Below, piece by piece: positions 42,989-52,275 of a DNA stretch of 64,000 nt (position 1 is the first letter of the stretch; the number at the start of each line of letters is the position of its first letter). The notes beneath the pieces were generated by a model that was not told the origin of the DNA, did no database searches, and saw only the letters and a program-made list of their open reading frames with translations. Origin of the DNA: Winogradskyella pacifica (GTDB lineage: Bacteria; Bacteroidota; Bacteroidia; Flavobacteriales; Flavobacteriaceae); NCBI RefSeq assembly GCF_013403915.1, contig NZ_JABFDI010000003.1:124001-188000 (forward strand), given 5' to 3'. A program made the translations under genes and the position numbers.

Positions 42989-43077
42989 TATTAATAGGTT
43001 TTGATTTGAATTACTATATAATTACAAATTTAGTCAATTTAACGGAATATAACCTTTTATTAACCGTACTGATTATG

Positions 43078-43085
43078 TACTTTTG
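43078..43085 (+). promoter_or_regulatory. -7 box of the ilvE promoter
   Basis: TACTTTTG, an exact TAnnTTTG, 20 bp before the start codon at 43106. The expected -33 position (43055-43058) reads TTTT. Confidence 0.5.
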
Positions 43086-43105
43086 TTTTAAAATCACATA
43101 TAATT

Positions 43106-44179
43106 ATGGCCAATCATACCGATAAAATCAGCGTTGAAACATCTGAAACTTCTAAAATTAATACTGTAGATTTTAGTAACTTAGACTTTGGTCGTGTGTT
43201 TACAGATCACATGTTTGTGTGTGATTATGAAGATGGGAAATGGCAAGATCCAAAAATTATGCCTTACCAAGCCATGACTTTTGAGCCTTCTGCTCGTGTG
43301 TTTCATTATGGGCAAGCAGTGTTTGAGGGGATGAAAGCCTATAAAGATGACGATGGAAAGGTTTTTCTATTTAGACCAAAACAAAATTTTGAAAGAATTA
43401 ATAAATCATCTGGTCGTTTGGCAATGCCTGCGTTTCCTGAAAATTATTTTTTTGAAGGTTTAGAGGCTTTATTGAAATTAGATAATGATTGGATACAATC
43501 AGGAGTCGGTAACTCATTATATTTAAGACCATTCGTAATTGCAACGGAACCAGCGATTTCTGCGTCTCCTGCAAATTCGTATCGTTTTATGATTATTTGT
43601 TCGCCTGCAAAATCGTATTACAACTCAGCAGTTCGTGTTTTAATCGCCGATCATTATAGTCGTTCTGCCAATGGTGGTGTTGGCGCTGCTAAAGCCGCAG
43701 GTAATTATGCTGCTCAGTTTTATCCGACAAGTTTAGCACAGAAAAAAGGGTTTCAGCAAGTCGTTTGGACGGATGCAGACACGCATACACTTCTTGAAGA
43801 AGCCGGAACAATGAATGTGTTTTTTAGAGTAAATGATACCTTGATTACAGCACCTACAAGCGATAGGATTTTAGATGGTGTTACACGTAAAAGTATCATT
43901 CAACTCGCTGAAGATTTAGGAATTACTTGTGACGTAAGAGCAGTAACCGTTGCGGAAATAAAAGAGGCAGCGAAAGATGGTAGTCTTAAAGAAATCTTTG
44001 GAGCCGGAACTGCTGCAGTTATTAGTCCGATTTCAGCATTTGAGCATCAAGATGAGTTATTTGAAATTTCTGGTGTTGACGCTGAAGATTCTTATGCTAA
44101 ATTATTTAAACAGACCTTATTAAATATTCAACACAATTTATCTGATGATAAGCATGGTTGGAGACATGAAGTAAAATAA
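43106..44179 (+). CDS. ilvE: branched-chain amino-acid aminotransferase
   Basis: Transfers the amino group between glutamate and 2-oxo acids in the last step of Val, Leu and Ile synthesis. A fold-type IV PLP enzyme: FHYGQAVFEGMKAYK near 69-83, the PLP lysine in KAAGNYAAQ near 195-203, the EEAGTMNVFF segment near 231-240, and GAGTAAVISP near 299-308. The 357 residues match the group II (eukaryotic-like) class. It is monocistronic with the terminator at 44196-44226. Confidence 0.95.
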   Translation: MANHTDKISVETSETSKINTVDFSNLDFGRVFTDHMFVCDYEDGKWQDPKIMPYQAMTFEPSARVFHYGQAVFEGMKAYKDDDGKVFLFRPKQNFERINKSSGRLAMPAFPENYFFEGLEALLKLDNDWIQSGVGNSLYLRPFVIATEPAISASPANSYRFMIICSPAKSYYNSAVRVLIADHYSRSANGGVGAAKAAGNYAAQFYPTSLAQKKGFQQVVWTDADTHTLLEEAGTMNVFFRVNDTLITAPTSDRILDGVTRKSIIQLAEDLGITCDVRAVTVAEIKEAAKDGSLKEIFGAGTAAVISPISAFEHQDELFEISGVDAEDSYAKLFKQTLLNIQHNLSDDKHGWRHEVK

Positions 44180-44195
44180 AAGTGTAATACTATAT

Positions 44196-44226
44196 AAAAA
44201 AAGCAGCCAAATGGCTGCTTTTTTTT
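44196..44226. terminator. bidirectional terminator between ilvE and MazG-like gene
   Basis: A7-GCAGCCA, loop AA, TGGCTGC-T8. Works for both convergent genes; the stop codon of the minus gene lies inside the T run. Confidence 0.92.
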
Positions 44227-44611
44227 ATGATTCTAAAATGTCTTTAATATGTGGTTTAAAGTAATTAGGGCCTTTTAAAACTTTGCCATCTTCACGATAA
44301 ATAGGTTCACCGTCTTCACCTAGTTTACTCATGTTACTACGTTGTATTTCTTCAAATACTTCTTCTATTTTGTGTTGCATACCGTGTTCTATAATAGTAC
44401 CACACAAAATATAGAGCATATCACCTAAAGCATCCGCAACTTCAACTAAGTCATTGTCATTTGCCGCTTCAAGGTATTCTTCATTCTCTTCGCGCATTAA
44501 CTTATAGCGTAGCATGTTTTTATCAATTCCTAAGTCTGCTTTTGGTGTTTCGCGATGTCCTATTTTGAAAGCCGTATGAAACGCTTTTACCGCATTAATT
44601 TTGTCTTGCAT
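44225..44611 (-). CDS. MazG-like NTP pyrophosphohydrolase
   Basis: A 128-residue all-alpha NTP pyrophosphatase that hydrolyses (d)NTPs or a related pyrophosphate to monophosphates. The metal-binding EExxE...ExxD pattern is seen as REENEEYLE and VEVADALGDML, residues about 35-70. The C-terminal segment (DGEPIYREDGKVLKG) resembles phosphoribosyl-ATP pyrophosphohydrolase-type proteins. Substrate not determinable. It is divergent from the small 44653 gene. Confidence 0.87.
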   Translation of the reverse strand: MQDKINAVKAFHTAFKIGHRETPKADLGIDKNMLRYKLMREENEEYLEAANDNDLVEVADALGDMLYILCGTIIEHGMQHKIEEVFEEIQRSNMSKLGEDGEPIYREDGKVLKGPNYFKPHIKDILES

Positions 44612-44629
44612 AGTTGTGGTTTTAATCCT

Positions 44630-44637
44630 TATTTTTG
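44630..44637 (+). promoter_or_regulatory. -7 box upstream of the small membrane protein
   Basis: TATTTTTG fits TAnnTTTG; a TTG at 44606-44608 is 21 bp upstream. This is the promoter of the 44653 gene, on the plus strand. Confidence 0.45.
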
Positions 44638-44652
44638 CATAAAAATAAGAAG

Positions 44653-44838
44653 ATGTTTAGTACTGGTCAATTGATTTTTGGAATATTATTTTTTATTGCA
44701 TTTGTAATTGTGATTGCATTTCAGTACCGTAAAGATCTTCAACTTCATAAGAAGCATTACAAAGGTACCATCTGGGTGCTTATTGCTTTTATTGGTTTCA
44801 TAGGTATGATTGCATCAATTAAGTATATTTTTATGTAA
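44653..44838 (+). CDS. small two-helix membrane protein
   Basis: A 61-residue protein with two hydrophobic helices (GQLIFGILFFIAFVIVIAF and GTIWVLIAFIGFIGMIASI) separated by a basic loop RKDLQLHKKHYK. I take the ATG at 44653; an in-frame TTG six codons earlier coincides with the promoter. Unknown family, common in flavobacteria. Confidence 0.65.
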   Translation: MFSTGQLIFGILFFIAFVIVIAFQYRKDLQLHKKHYKGTIWVLIAFIGFIGMIASIKYIFM

Positions 44839-45026
44839 TCATCTGTTTTTTAGTCTTTTTGTCTAGAGATTAGTTTACAATTCAAATTTTATCGCTTATT
44901 TTCAGAAATATACCTTTTATTAGGTATGTTTTGGTGTGCTTTTACTTTGCATCTTTGACTTGTTAAATCTTTTTTACATAAAAATGTAATTTTGAAATTA
45001 TATATTTCTAAAACCTTTGAGATTTT

Positions 45027-46895
45027 ATGGTAATAAAATACATGACTACAAATTTTACGATTATACTCTGTTTTATACTATTACCATTGCTATGTTTTAG
45101 TCAAAAACAACAAGATTCTTTATTTGTAATCTGGGAAAACACCAAACTAGCGGATACTACAAGAGCTAGTGCTTACAGAGAATTTATTTATAAAAATTAT
45201 TTTGAAAGTAAAACAGACAGTGCTTATGCGATGGCATTACGTTTAATGGATTTTACAGAATCGCATCAGTTAAAAAAACATAAAGCAGATGCACTCATAC
45301 TCTTAGGAGAAATAGAACATACTTTTGGTGATAATACGACGGCCTCAAAGCACTTTGGGTTGAGTTTAAAACTTTATGAGGAATTGAATGATAAGAGAGG
45401 GCAAGCAAAAGCTATTAATGGCTTGGGTGTTTCTTACAGAAAAGTCTTTAATCTCGATGAAGCCAAAGCGTATTACGAGAGATCATTAGCGCTTAGTAAA
45501 GAAATAAATGATACTATTTTAATTTCTCAATCTTTAGTTAATATTGGAAACATCTATAATTGGCGTTACAAATCGGATAAAGCATTAGACTATTATCAAG
45601 AAAGTTTAAAGCTGTCTAAAGCGATTAAAAACAAAAGAAATGAAGCTTTAGCTTTAATTAATATTAGTGATTCCTATATTCAGAAAAAAGATTATAAGCG
45701 AGCAAAAAAGACTATAGACAAAGCTATAGAAATTGGCGATTCTATGGGTAATATTAATACGTTAGCTCATGCCTATCGCACGCTGTGTTCTAGTTATTTT
45801 AAACAAAAGGATTATGACAAGATTATAATTACGGCGAATAAACTGCTAGATTATGGTCAAAAGTTATCGAGCAATGAAATGATTGATGGTGCTTACTTTT
45901 TTCTTTTTGAAGCTTATAAAGGAAAAAGAGAGTTTGATTTAACCATAAAATATCAAAATTTAAGACAAGATACTAAAACGACTATAGATGATATTAGTGC
46001 TGTAAGAATATTAGAGAAAATAAAAATTGATAATCACCGAACAAAAGACAGTCTTATTCATATAAACGAGACACTAAAAACAAGAATAACGCATCAAAAT
46101 GAGAAAGCGAATCTGTTTTTGGCTTGGGGCGTGAGTTTAGCTGTGCTTTCAATTATCGCTTTTTTAGTGTATAGAAATATAAAGCAGAAACAATATAAGG
46201 CAGAACAAGAACGTCAAGATGAAATTGATGAAAAAGAAAAAATTCTTAAAGATTTAGAATTATCTACAATTGATGCCATGATTGAAGGTCAGGAAAAGGA
46301 ACGTCACCGTTTGGCCGCTGACTTACACGATAGTGTTGGTGCTACTTTAGCCGCAGCTAAATTACAATTTGATTATTTTGTAAAACATCAAAATGATGTT
46401 GAAGATTCAGAAGAGCTAACAAAAAAAATTAGCACATTATTAGAAAATGCATATGTTGAAATTCGCGCAATGGCGCATCTAAAAAATTCTGGTGTCATTG
46501 CAAAAAATGGTTTGCTTCCGGCTGTAGAAAAACTAGCAAAAAATGCTTCAGGAATAAACGGATTGGAATTTGAAGTTCAGAGCTTTGGTTTAGAACAGCG
46601 CTTAGATAATTCCTTAGAAATTTCAATTTTTAGAATTATTCAAGAATTAGTAACTAATATTATAAAGCACGCAAAAGCAACTCAAGGAGTGATTCATATT
46701 ACTAATCATTCTGATAATCTCAATATTATGGTCGAAGATAATGGAGTAGGTTTTAACCCAAAACAACTCTCAAAAACAAAACCAGGAATGGGAATTACTA
46801 GTATCGACAAGCGTGTGGAGTCTTTAGATGGGAAATTCACCATTGAATCAGAGATAAGTAAAGGAACAACAGTAATAATCGATTTACCATTATGA
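45027..46895 (+). CDS. TPR-containing sensor histidine kinase
   Basis: Sensor kinase for the response regulator that overlaps its stop codon. A signal peptide or first membrane anchor (residues 7-25) precedes six or so TPR repeats (about 90-280), then a membrane helix near 361-380, a coiled coil, and a HisKA_3 dimerisation domain with the phospho-acceptor histidine in LAADLHDSVG (His434). The ATPase domain has NIIKHAKA, DNGVGF and GMGITSI motifs. It is a NarX/LiaS-type kinase that senses through the TPR domain; the signal is unknown. Confidence 0.93.
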   Translation: MVIKYMTTNFTIILCFILLPLLCFSQKQQDSLFVIWENTKLADTTRASAYREFIYKNYFESKTDSAYAMALRLMDFTESHQLKKHKADALILLGEIEHTFGDNTTASKHFGLSLKLYEELNDKRGQAKAINGLGVSYRKVFNLDEAKAYYERSLALSKEINDTILISQSLVNIGNIYNWRYKSDKALDYYQESLKLSKAIKNKRNEALALINISDSYIQKKDYKRAKKTIDKAIEIGDSMGNINTLAHAYRTLCSSYFKQKDYDKIIITANKLLDYGQKLSSNEMIDGAYFFLFEAYKGKREFDLTIKYQNLRQDTKTTIDDISAVRILEKIKIDNHRTKDSLIHINETLKTRITHQNEKANLFLAWGVSLAVLSIIAFLVYRNIKQKQYKAEQERQDEIDEKEKILKDLELSTIDAMIEGQEKERHRLAADLHDSVGATLAAAKLQFDYFVKHQNDVEDSEELTKKISTLLENAYVEIRAMAHLKNSGVIAKNGLLPAVEKLAKNASGINGLEFEVQSFGLEQRLDNSLEISIFRIIQELVTNIIKHAKATQGVIHITNHSDNLNIMVEDNGVGFNPKQLSKTKPGMGITSIDKRVESLDGKFTIESEISKGTTVIIDLPL

Positions 46896-47512
46896 TAACA
46901 GTAGCTATAGCTGAAGACCATCAATCTTTTATAGATGGTATAAAATTACTTTTAGAATACGAAGAGGATATTACAATTGTAGGTACAGCAAATGATGGTG
47001 AAGCACTTTTAGATTTAGTACGTCTAAAGCAACCAAGTGTTGTAATTACAGATATAAGAATGCCAAAAATGGATGGTATTACAGCTGCAAAAAAGATAAA
47101 AAAAGAATTACCTCAGACAAAAATATTAGGCTTTACAATGTTCGATCAAAAGGATGCTGTTAAGCAAATGTTAGACGCTGGAGCTTCTGGTTATTTATTG
47201 AAAAACTCACCTTTAGAGGAAGTCTTAAAAGCCATACGAGCCGTGTATAATGGTAATACTTATTTTGATGCTAATATTGAAATAGAGGCAAAAAACGACA
47301 CTAATAAAAGCGCTAAGAGCATATTGACCAAACGACAAGTTGAAATCTTAAATTTCGTAGCACAAGGTAAAACGTCTCGTGAAATTGCAGATGAACTTTT
47401 TATAGGTATACATACGGTTGAAACGCATCGTAAAAACATGATTCGGATTCTAGGACTTCAAGGTAAAGGTGAATTAATGCGCTATGCCTTAGAAAAGAAG
47501 TATAAATTTTAA
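46892..47512 (+). CDS. NarL/LuxR-type response regulator
   Basis: A 206-residue regulator: receiver domain with the acceptor aspartate Asp54 (VVITDIRMPKMDG), the conserved Thr and Lys (LLKNSP), and a C-terminal LuxR helix-turn-helix (LTKRQVEILNFVAQGKTSREIADELFI, shown in two stretches: LTKRQVEILNFVA and SREIADELFIGIHTVETH). It starts 4 bp inside the kinase gene, which gives translational coupling. Target genes unknown; the outer-membrane protein downstream is a candidate by position. Confidence 0.95.
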   Translation: MITVAIAEDHQSFIDGIKLLLEYEEDITIVGTANDGEALLDLVRLKQPSVVITDIRMPKMDGITAAKKIKKELPQTKILGFTMFDQKDAVKQMLDAGASGYLLKNSPLEEVLKAIRAVYNGNTYFDANIEIEAKNDTNKSAKSILTKRQVEILNFVAQGKTSREIADELFIGIHTVETHRKNMIRILGLQGKGELMRYALEKKYKF

Positions 47513-47670
47513 GGTTCTGAAATGTATTGATTTGAATGTAAAAGCAAAAATATACCCAGTTTTGGGGATGTAATGATAAGTATAAAATTTTAACCTTTGA
47601 AAAAGGTAATATATCTAGAAAAAAAATCAATTAAAATTTTAACTTCGCTATTAACCAATCTTAATTTATT

Positions 47671-48993
47671 ATGAAATCTATTAAACTATTCAACCTATTT
47701 CTTTTTCTTTTAATCCTTAATTTATCCTTTGGTCAAAGCTATGTTGGCCATTCTATCGATAATTATTCCGGTATACAGGGGGTTATTTATAATCCATCGA
47801 GTATTGTGGGTTCTGGCCTAAGAGCTGATGTTAACTTAGTATCAGGTAGTGTCTTTGGAGGTAGTGATTATTTTGGGATTAATGTCAACGATATTATGAA
47901 CTCTGATGGTAGTTTTGATTTTGAAGACGACACTAAAAAATTCCCAAGTAACGCCAATAACTTTTTTTTAAATGCAGATATTGTACTTCCGTCGTTTATG
48001 TTCAACCTTACTAATAAGAGTAGTATTGGTATTGTAACTAGAGCAAGAGCAAACTTTAATATTAACAATATAAATGGTGAACTTTATGAAGCCATTGCAG
48101 ATGACTTCGATTCAGATGATAGTTTTAGATTTGATTCTAAAGACTTAAATGGTACCGTACATGCTTGGGCAGAGATAGGAGTCGCTTATGGAAGAATACT
48201 TATGGAGAAACCCAACCATGTCTTAAAAGGAGGGGTTACGTTAAAGTATCTTCAGGGTGCAGGTAGTATGTTTATGAGCAGTCCTGTTTTAGCTGGGGAT
48301 TATGATAATCCTTCAGAAACATTAACAACTAGCGGGCAATTAAACTATGGAACAAGTCAAGATTTTGATGACGATGATATCGATTTTAGTAATCTTACTT
48401 CTGGTTTTGGTTTAGATCTTGGTTTTACATACCAATGGTATACGGATCGTGAGAATGATAATTTGCCTACTTATAAGGATCCTTATAAATTAAAAATAGG
48501 TATTTCGGTAACAGATATTGGTGCTATTAATTATGATAACGCCACAGTTACCCGTTACGATTTAAATGCTACTGTAAATACGGATGATTTTGATGACGAT
48601 ACAGAAGATTTTTTAGATTCTAACTATGCAAATACAGAAACTAATGAGTCCGCAAAAATAAACTTGCCAACTGCGCTACATTTACTTGTAGATTATAGAT
48701 TGACAAAGAAATGGTTTGTGAGTGCACAGGCAGATTTATCTATGGTGAAAAAAGGATCAGAATTGAGTACTTCAGCTCTTAATACCGTAACTGTGGCTCC
48801 TAGATTAGAAACTAAATGGTTTAGCTTTTATGCGCCACTTAGCTACAGGCAATATGATGATGTGTCTTTTGGCGGAGGTATTCGTTTAGGACCATTAACC
48901 GTAGGTTCTGGGTCTGTTTTTACCAATCTTTTATCTGATAGTTCTAAGACTACAGATGTTTATGTAGGATTAAAGATTCCGTTATATAGATAA
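47671..48993 (+). CDS. DUF5723-like outer-membrane beta-barrel protein
   Basis: A 440-residue protein with a signal peptide (ending LNLSFGQ) and alternating beta strands throughout, including a barrel-like C-terminus (SKTTDVYVGLKIPLYR) with a terminal aromatic region. It resembles the DUF5723 family found in Bacteroidota; function unknown. Two acidic clusters (DDDIDF and DDFDDDTEDF) lie in loops. It follows the response regulator by 158 bp and ends at the terminator 49013-49040. Confidence 0.75.
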   Translation: MKSIKLFNLFLFLLILNLSFGQSYVGHSIDNYSGIQGVIYNPSSIVGSGLRADVNLVSGSVFGGSDYFGINVNDIMNSDGSFDFEDDTKKFPSNANNFFLNADIVLPSFMFNLTNKSSIGIVTRARANFNINNINGELYEAIADDFDSDDSFRFDSKDLNGTVHAWAEIGVAYGRILMEKPNHVLKGGVTLKYLQGAGSMFMSSPVLAGDYDNPSETLTTSGQLNYGTSQDFDDDDIDFSNLTSGFGLDLGFTYQWYTDRENDNLPTYKDPYKLKIGISVTDIGAINYDNATVTRYDLNATVNTDDFDDDTEDFLDSNYANTETNESAKINLPTALHLLVDYRLTKKWFVSAQADLSMVKKGSELSTSALNTVTVAPRLETKWFSFYAPLSYRQYDDVSFGGGIRLGPLTVGSGSVFTNLLSDSSKTTDVYVGLKIPLYR

Positions 48994-49012
48994 TATTTGA
49001 AGAAAATAAATT

Positions 49013-49040
49013 AAAAATACCCATTATTGGGTATTTTTTT
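49013..49040 (+). terminator. terminator of the DUF5723-like gene
   Basis: AAAAATACCCA, loop TTA, TTGGGTATTTTTTT: perfect arms with a long T run. Confidence 0.9.
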
Positions 49041-49200
49041 AGTTTATAGTGTTTTGTAAGTTTACAATGCTATTAATCAGAACTTGCTATTGTGAAAATG
49101 CTCCTTGTTTTTTTGGCACTTTCTATAAAGCAATAATTATTTATTGATAACATGAGTTGGCACTACTAGTTTTAGGGAATTATGAAAGTCAACTTTTATT
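49041..49200. other. intergenic region
   Basis: Between the terminators at 49013 and 49201, about 160 bp, nothing recognisable; frames are closed. The whole gap from 48994 to 49356 contains only terminators. Confidence 0.5.
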
Positions 49201-49227
49201 AAAAATCCTCTTTATGGGGATTTTTTT
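49201..49227 (+). terminator. second hairpin of the 48994-49356 gap
   Basis: AAAAATCCTC, loop TTTAT, GGGGATTTTT: stem of 10 pairs with one G-U, followed by T. No gene immediately precedes it on the plus strand, so it may back up the first terminator. Confidence 0.7.
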
Positions 49228-49303
49228 GTTTAAGATATTCAATTTTTAATTATAGAGGTGACATCGACGCGTGTGCTATTTTAAAGCTATGCCACTATCA
49301 AGC

Positions 49304-49333
49304 AAAAAAAAAGCAGCCATTACAATGGCTGCT
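49304..49333 (-). terminator. terminator of the YceI gene
   Basis: Minus strand: AGCAGCCAT, loop TGTA, ATGGCTGCT, then nine T. Strong. Confidence 0.92.
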
Positions 49334-49356
49334 CTTCGTAATAAAATAAGTTCCTT

Positions 49357-50010
49357 TTATGCTTTGTTTGCTGTTAAGGTAATTTTCAATTCAATATCAT
49401 CATTAATGAATTGATCACCTAGGTCATCAAAAAATGATTTTGAACCATATTTAATATTCCATTTAGAACGGTCTATTGTAAATGCTTCACTTGTTAATGT
49501 CACGGTGTCTTCATTTAAAGAAACTGCTACAGGAAAACTGATATTATTTGTCGTTTCCTTAATCGTTAAATTACCAGAAAGCATAGATTTTCCTTCTTTA
49601 GTTTCCATCCCAGTAACTTCAAATTTTGCAGTAGGGTGCGATTCAACATTAAAAAAATCGGCACTCATAAGGTGACCAGTTAGTTTTGCATTATCTTCTT
49701 CTTCAACAGGAATGTCGTTAACCACAATACTGTTCATGTCAACAACGAATTTCCCATATTTAACAGCGCCATCAATAACACTTAATTTACCAGCGCTTAA
49801 GGCAATTATACCATTATGAGTACCGGTTGGTTTAAAACCTTTCCATTCAATTGTAGATTTATCTGTATCTACAGCATAATTAACAGAACTAGATTCAGCA
49901 ACTGGTGCATCTTTAGCCTTTGTGGTATCGGCTTCTTTGGCTTTGTCTCCACAACTTGAAAATGTAATTAGTGCAATTAGCGTAAAAAACTTAAAAAAAT
50001 TTGATTTCAT
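49357..50010 (-). CDS. YceI-family lipoprotein
   Basis: Periplasmic lipocalin-like barrel that binds an isoprenoid-type lipid. I place the start at the ATG at 50010, because it yields a lipoprotein signal (MKSNFFKFFTLIALITFSSC, Cys20). An open frame extends upstream but into the grpE promoter. The YceI barrel follows (YAVDTDKSTIEWKGFKPTG onwards, with HPTAKFEVTG). An acidic, low-complexity linker (DKAKEADTTKAKDAPVAES) joins it to the lipid anchor. 217 residues, normal for lipid-anchored YceI. Confidence 0.88.
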   Translation of the reverse strand: MKSNFFKFFTLIALITFSSCGDKAKEADTTKAKDAPVAESSSVNYAVDTDKSTIEWKGFKPTGTHNGIIALSAGKLSVIDGAVKYGKFVVDMNSIVVNDIPVEEEDNAKLTGHLMSADFFNVESHPTAKFEVTGMETKEGKSMLSGNLTIKETTNNISFPVAVSLNEDTVTLTSEAFTIDRSKWNIKYGSKSFFDDLGDQFINDDIELKITLTANKA

Positions 50011-50091
50011 ATTTAGTGTTTTTATTTGAGTTGATAAAACAAAGATATGAAATACTGCCTTTAAAGTATGATAAAAAAATGTTAATGACAT

Positions 50092-50124
50092 TTTGACATT
50101 TTCGTAATAATGGCAGTACTTTTG
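50092..50124 (+). promoter_or_regulatory. grpE-dnaJ promoter
   Basis: TTTG at 50092-50095 and TACTTTTG at 50117-50124 are separated by 21 bp, both exact matches to the flavobacterial -33/-7 consensus. The start codon of grpE is at 50158. Confidence 0.65.
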
Positions 50125-50157
50125 CCAATCTAATTGAAAGTAAAAAAAGAACTCAAA

Positions 50158-50715
50158 ATGAGTAAAAAAGATAAAAACAATAAAGTTGAAGATCCACAAG
50201 TAGAGGATCAAGCAACAAGTACAGCAGAAGGCGATGTTGAAACACAACAGGAAGCACTAAAATCTCCAGAAGAACAATTACAGGATCAATTGGTTGCAGA
50301 GAAAGATAAATTCATGCGTTTGTTTGCTGAGTTTGAAAACTATAAAAAGCGAACAACTAAAGAACGTATCGAATTATTTAAAACAGCAAGTCAAGATGTA
50401 GTAGTGGCAATGTTGCCAATTCTAGATGATTTTGAACGTGCTTTGTCGCATATTGAAGACGACAAAGAAGCTGAAGAATTAAGAAAGGGAGTCTTGTTAA
50501 TTTATAACAAATTACAGAATACCTTAGAGCAAAAAGGTTTATCTAAAATAGATGTAAGACAAGGAGATGCCTTCAATGCAGATAACCACGAGGCTGTAAC
50601 ACAAATTCCGGCACCAACTGATGATCTTAAAGGAAAAATCATTGATGTCGTTGAGCGCGGTTATAAATTAGGAGAAAAAGTTATTCGTTTCCCAAAGGTG
50701 GTAATCGGACAATAA
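50158..50715 (+). CDS. grpE: nucleotide-exchange factor GrpE
   Basis: Releases ADP from DnaK during the Hsp70 cycle. I use the ATG at 50158; an in-frame TTG eight codons earlier lies within the leader. The protein begins with an acidic disordered region (VEDPQVEDQ), followed by the long coiled coil (KFMRLFAEFENYKKRTTKER, about 60-79) and the beta wing with KVIRFPKVVIGQ at the end. 185 residues, normal. dnaJ follows 52 bp later; dnaK is not in the window. Confidence 0.93.
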   Translation: MSKKDKNNKVEDPQVEDQATSTAEGDVETQQEALKSPEEQLQDQLVAEKDKFMRLFAEFENYKKRTTKERIELFKTASQDVVVAMLPILDDFERALSHIEDDKEAEELRKGVLLIYNKLQNTLEQKGLSKIDVRQGDAFNADNHEAVTQIPAPTDDLKGKIIDVVERGYKLGEKVIRFPKVVIGQ

Positions 50716-50767
50716 TATTGAAATACGAATTTGCACGTTTCTGTGAAAATTAAGAATTAAGTAGTTG

Positions 50768-51895
50768 ATGAAAGAAGATTATTACGACATATTAGGAATA
50801 AGTAAAGGAGCAACTGAAGCTGAAGTAAAAAAAGCTTATCGAAAAATGGCATTAAAATATCATCCAGATAAAAATCCTGATGATACGGAAGCCGAAGAGA
50901 AGTTTAAAAAAGCGGCAGAAGCATATGAGGTTTTAAGTAATGCTGACAAAAAAGCACGTTACGACCAATTTGGTCACCAAGCCTTTGATGGCAGCGGAGG
51001 CGGAGGCTTTGGCGGAGGTGGCATGAATATGGACGACATCTTCAGTCAATTTGGCGATATCTTTGGAGGCGGAGGCTTCGGAGGTGGAGGCGGATTTAGT
51101 GGCTTCGGTGGTGGCGGAAGACAACGTGTTGTTAAAGGTAGCAATTTGCGTATTCGTGTGACATTATCTCTAGAAGATGTAGCTAATGGAGTTGAAAAGA
51201 AGATTAAAGTAAAACGTAAAATACAAGCACCAGGCACAACATATAAAACATGTGCTACTTGTAATGGTGCAGGTCAGGTTACTAGAGTTACCAATACTAT
51301 TTTAGGTCGTATGCAAACGGCTGCGGCGTGTCCAACTTGTGGTGGGGCAGGTCAAACTATTGACAAAAAACCGGCAGATGCAGATGCACATGGGTTAAAA
51401 GTTTCTGATGAAACCGTTACTGTTAAAATTCCAGCAGGTGTTGTAGATGGTATGCAGCTTAAAGTTACAGGAAAAGGTAATGATGCACCAGGTAATGGTG
51501 TTGCAGGTGATTTGTTGGTCGCAATACAAGAAGAAGAGCACGCAACCTTAAAACGCGAAGGTGATAACTTACATTATGATATGTATGTAAGTTTGCCAGA
51601 TGCGGTTTTAGGAAACTCTAAAGAAATAGATACCGTAACAGGAAAAGTGAGAATAAAAATTGAACCTGGCGTGCAGTCTGGTAAAATTTTAAGATTACGA
51701 GGTAAAGGTATTCCTAGTATTAATGGTTATGGTAAAGGTGATTTGTTGGTTCATGTAAACGTTTGGACACCAAAGACTTTAAGCAAAAAGCAAAAAACAT
51801 TTTTTGAAAGTATGAAGGATGACGAGCATTTTGAACCTAAACCAGAAAGCTCGGATAAATCTTTTTTTGAAAAGGTAAAAGATATGTTTTCATAA
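50768..51895 (+). CDS. dnaJ: chaperone DnaJ with half a zinc-finger
   Basis: Hsp40 co-chaperone that stimulates DnaK ATPase and delivers substrates. J domain at 1-65 with the HPDK motif, glycine-rich region about 70-117, then the cysteine-rich region. Only two CxxCxGxG motifs are present (CATCNGAG and CPTCGGAG), instead of four, with [10 protein letters not shown] between them. The C-terminal substrate-binding domains are intact. The start is ATG 50768 with a TTG one codon earlier. Length 375 is typical for flavobacterial DnaJ. Terminator at 51931-51961. Confidence 0.95.
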   Translation: MKEDYYDILGISKGATEAEVKKAYRKMALKYHPDKNPDDTEAEEKFKKAAEAYEVLSNADKKARYDQFGHQAFDGSGGGGFGGGGMNMDDIFSQFGDIFGGGGFGGGGGFSGFGGGGRQRVVKGSNLRIRVTLSLEDVANGVEKKIKVKRKIQAPGTTYKTCATCNGAGQVTRVTNTILGRMQTAAACPTCGGAGQTIDKKPADADAHGLKVSDETVTVKIPAGVVDGMQLKVTGKGNDAPGNGVAGDLLVAIQEEEHATLKREGDNLHYDMYVSLPDAVLGNSKEIDTVTGKVRIKIEPGVQSGKILRLRGKGIPSINGYGKGDLLVHVNVWTPKTLSKKQKTFFESMKDDEHFEPKPESSDKSFFEKVKDMFS

Positions 51896-51930
51896 AGGGA
51901 GCCTATTTAATAAAAATTAGTATATTTGAT

Positions 51931-51961
51931 TTATCGCTAATCTAATTAGCGGTAATTTTTC
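51931..51961 (+). terminator. terminator of grpE-dnaJ
   Basis: TTATCGCTAAT, loop CTA, ATTAGCGGTAA, then a T run: an 11-bp stem with one G-T pair. Confidence 0.88.
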
Positions 51962-51980
51962 TTTTTCATAGCAATTTTTT

Positions 51981-52018
51981 CCCATCCTTGTCTAACCATA
52001 AGGGTGGGTTTTGTTTTT
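51981..52018 (+). terminator. second terminator after dnaJ
   Basis: CCCATCCTT and AAGGGTGGG (51981-51989, 52000-52008) pair over nine positions with one G-T, followed by TTTTGTTTTTT. It backs up the first hairpin. Confidence 0.8.
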
Positions 52019-52275
52019 TATGACCTAATGAGTTGGTTTTGAGTCTTATTTAATGTTGTCTTGCACTTAGAAGCTTTCGTAAAAGCAATTGTGACGTTCT
52101 CATATGTCTTTAAAATTCTTTAGATTTATTAAAATTTGTTGCAGTCTGAAGCTTACTTTTCAAACTAGTTAAAGAAATATACTATAATTACCGAAATAGT
52201 AACATATTCTTATTTTAGAATCTATAACATTTAATATATTTACGTAATAACCATATCCTAAAAATTTAGTTTCAT
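52019..52275. other. intergenic leader before the ABC operon
   Basis: About 260 bp, AT-rich, with no open frame of note; together with the two terminators it fills 51896-52275. TATATTTA at about 52235 is one base off the -7 consensus, 33 bp before the ABC gene start. Confidence 0.45.

Noticed and set aside
50011-50247. N-terminal extension of the YceI gene
   Set aside because: It overlaps the grpE promoter and start on the other strand; the ATG at 50010 gives a proper lipoprotein signal.
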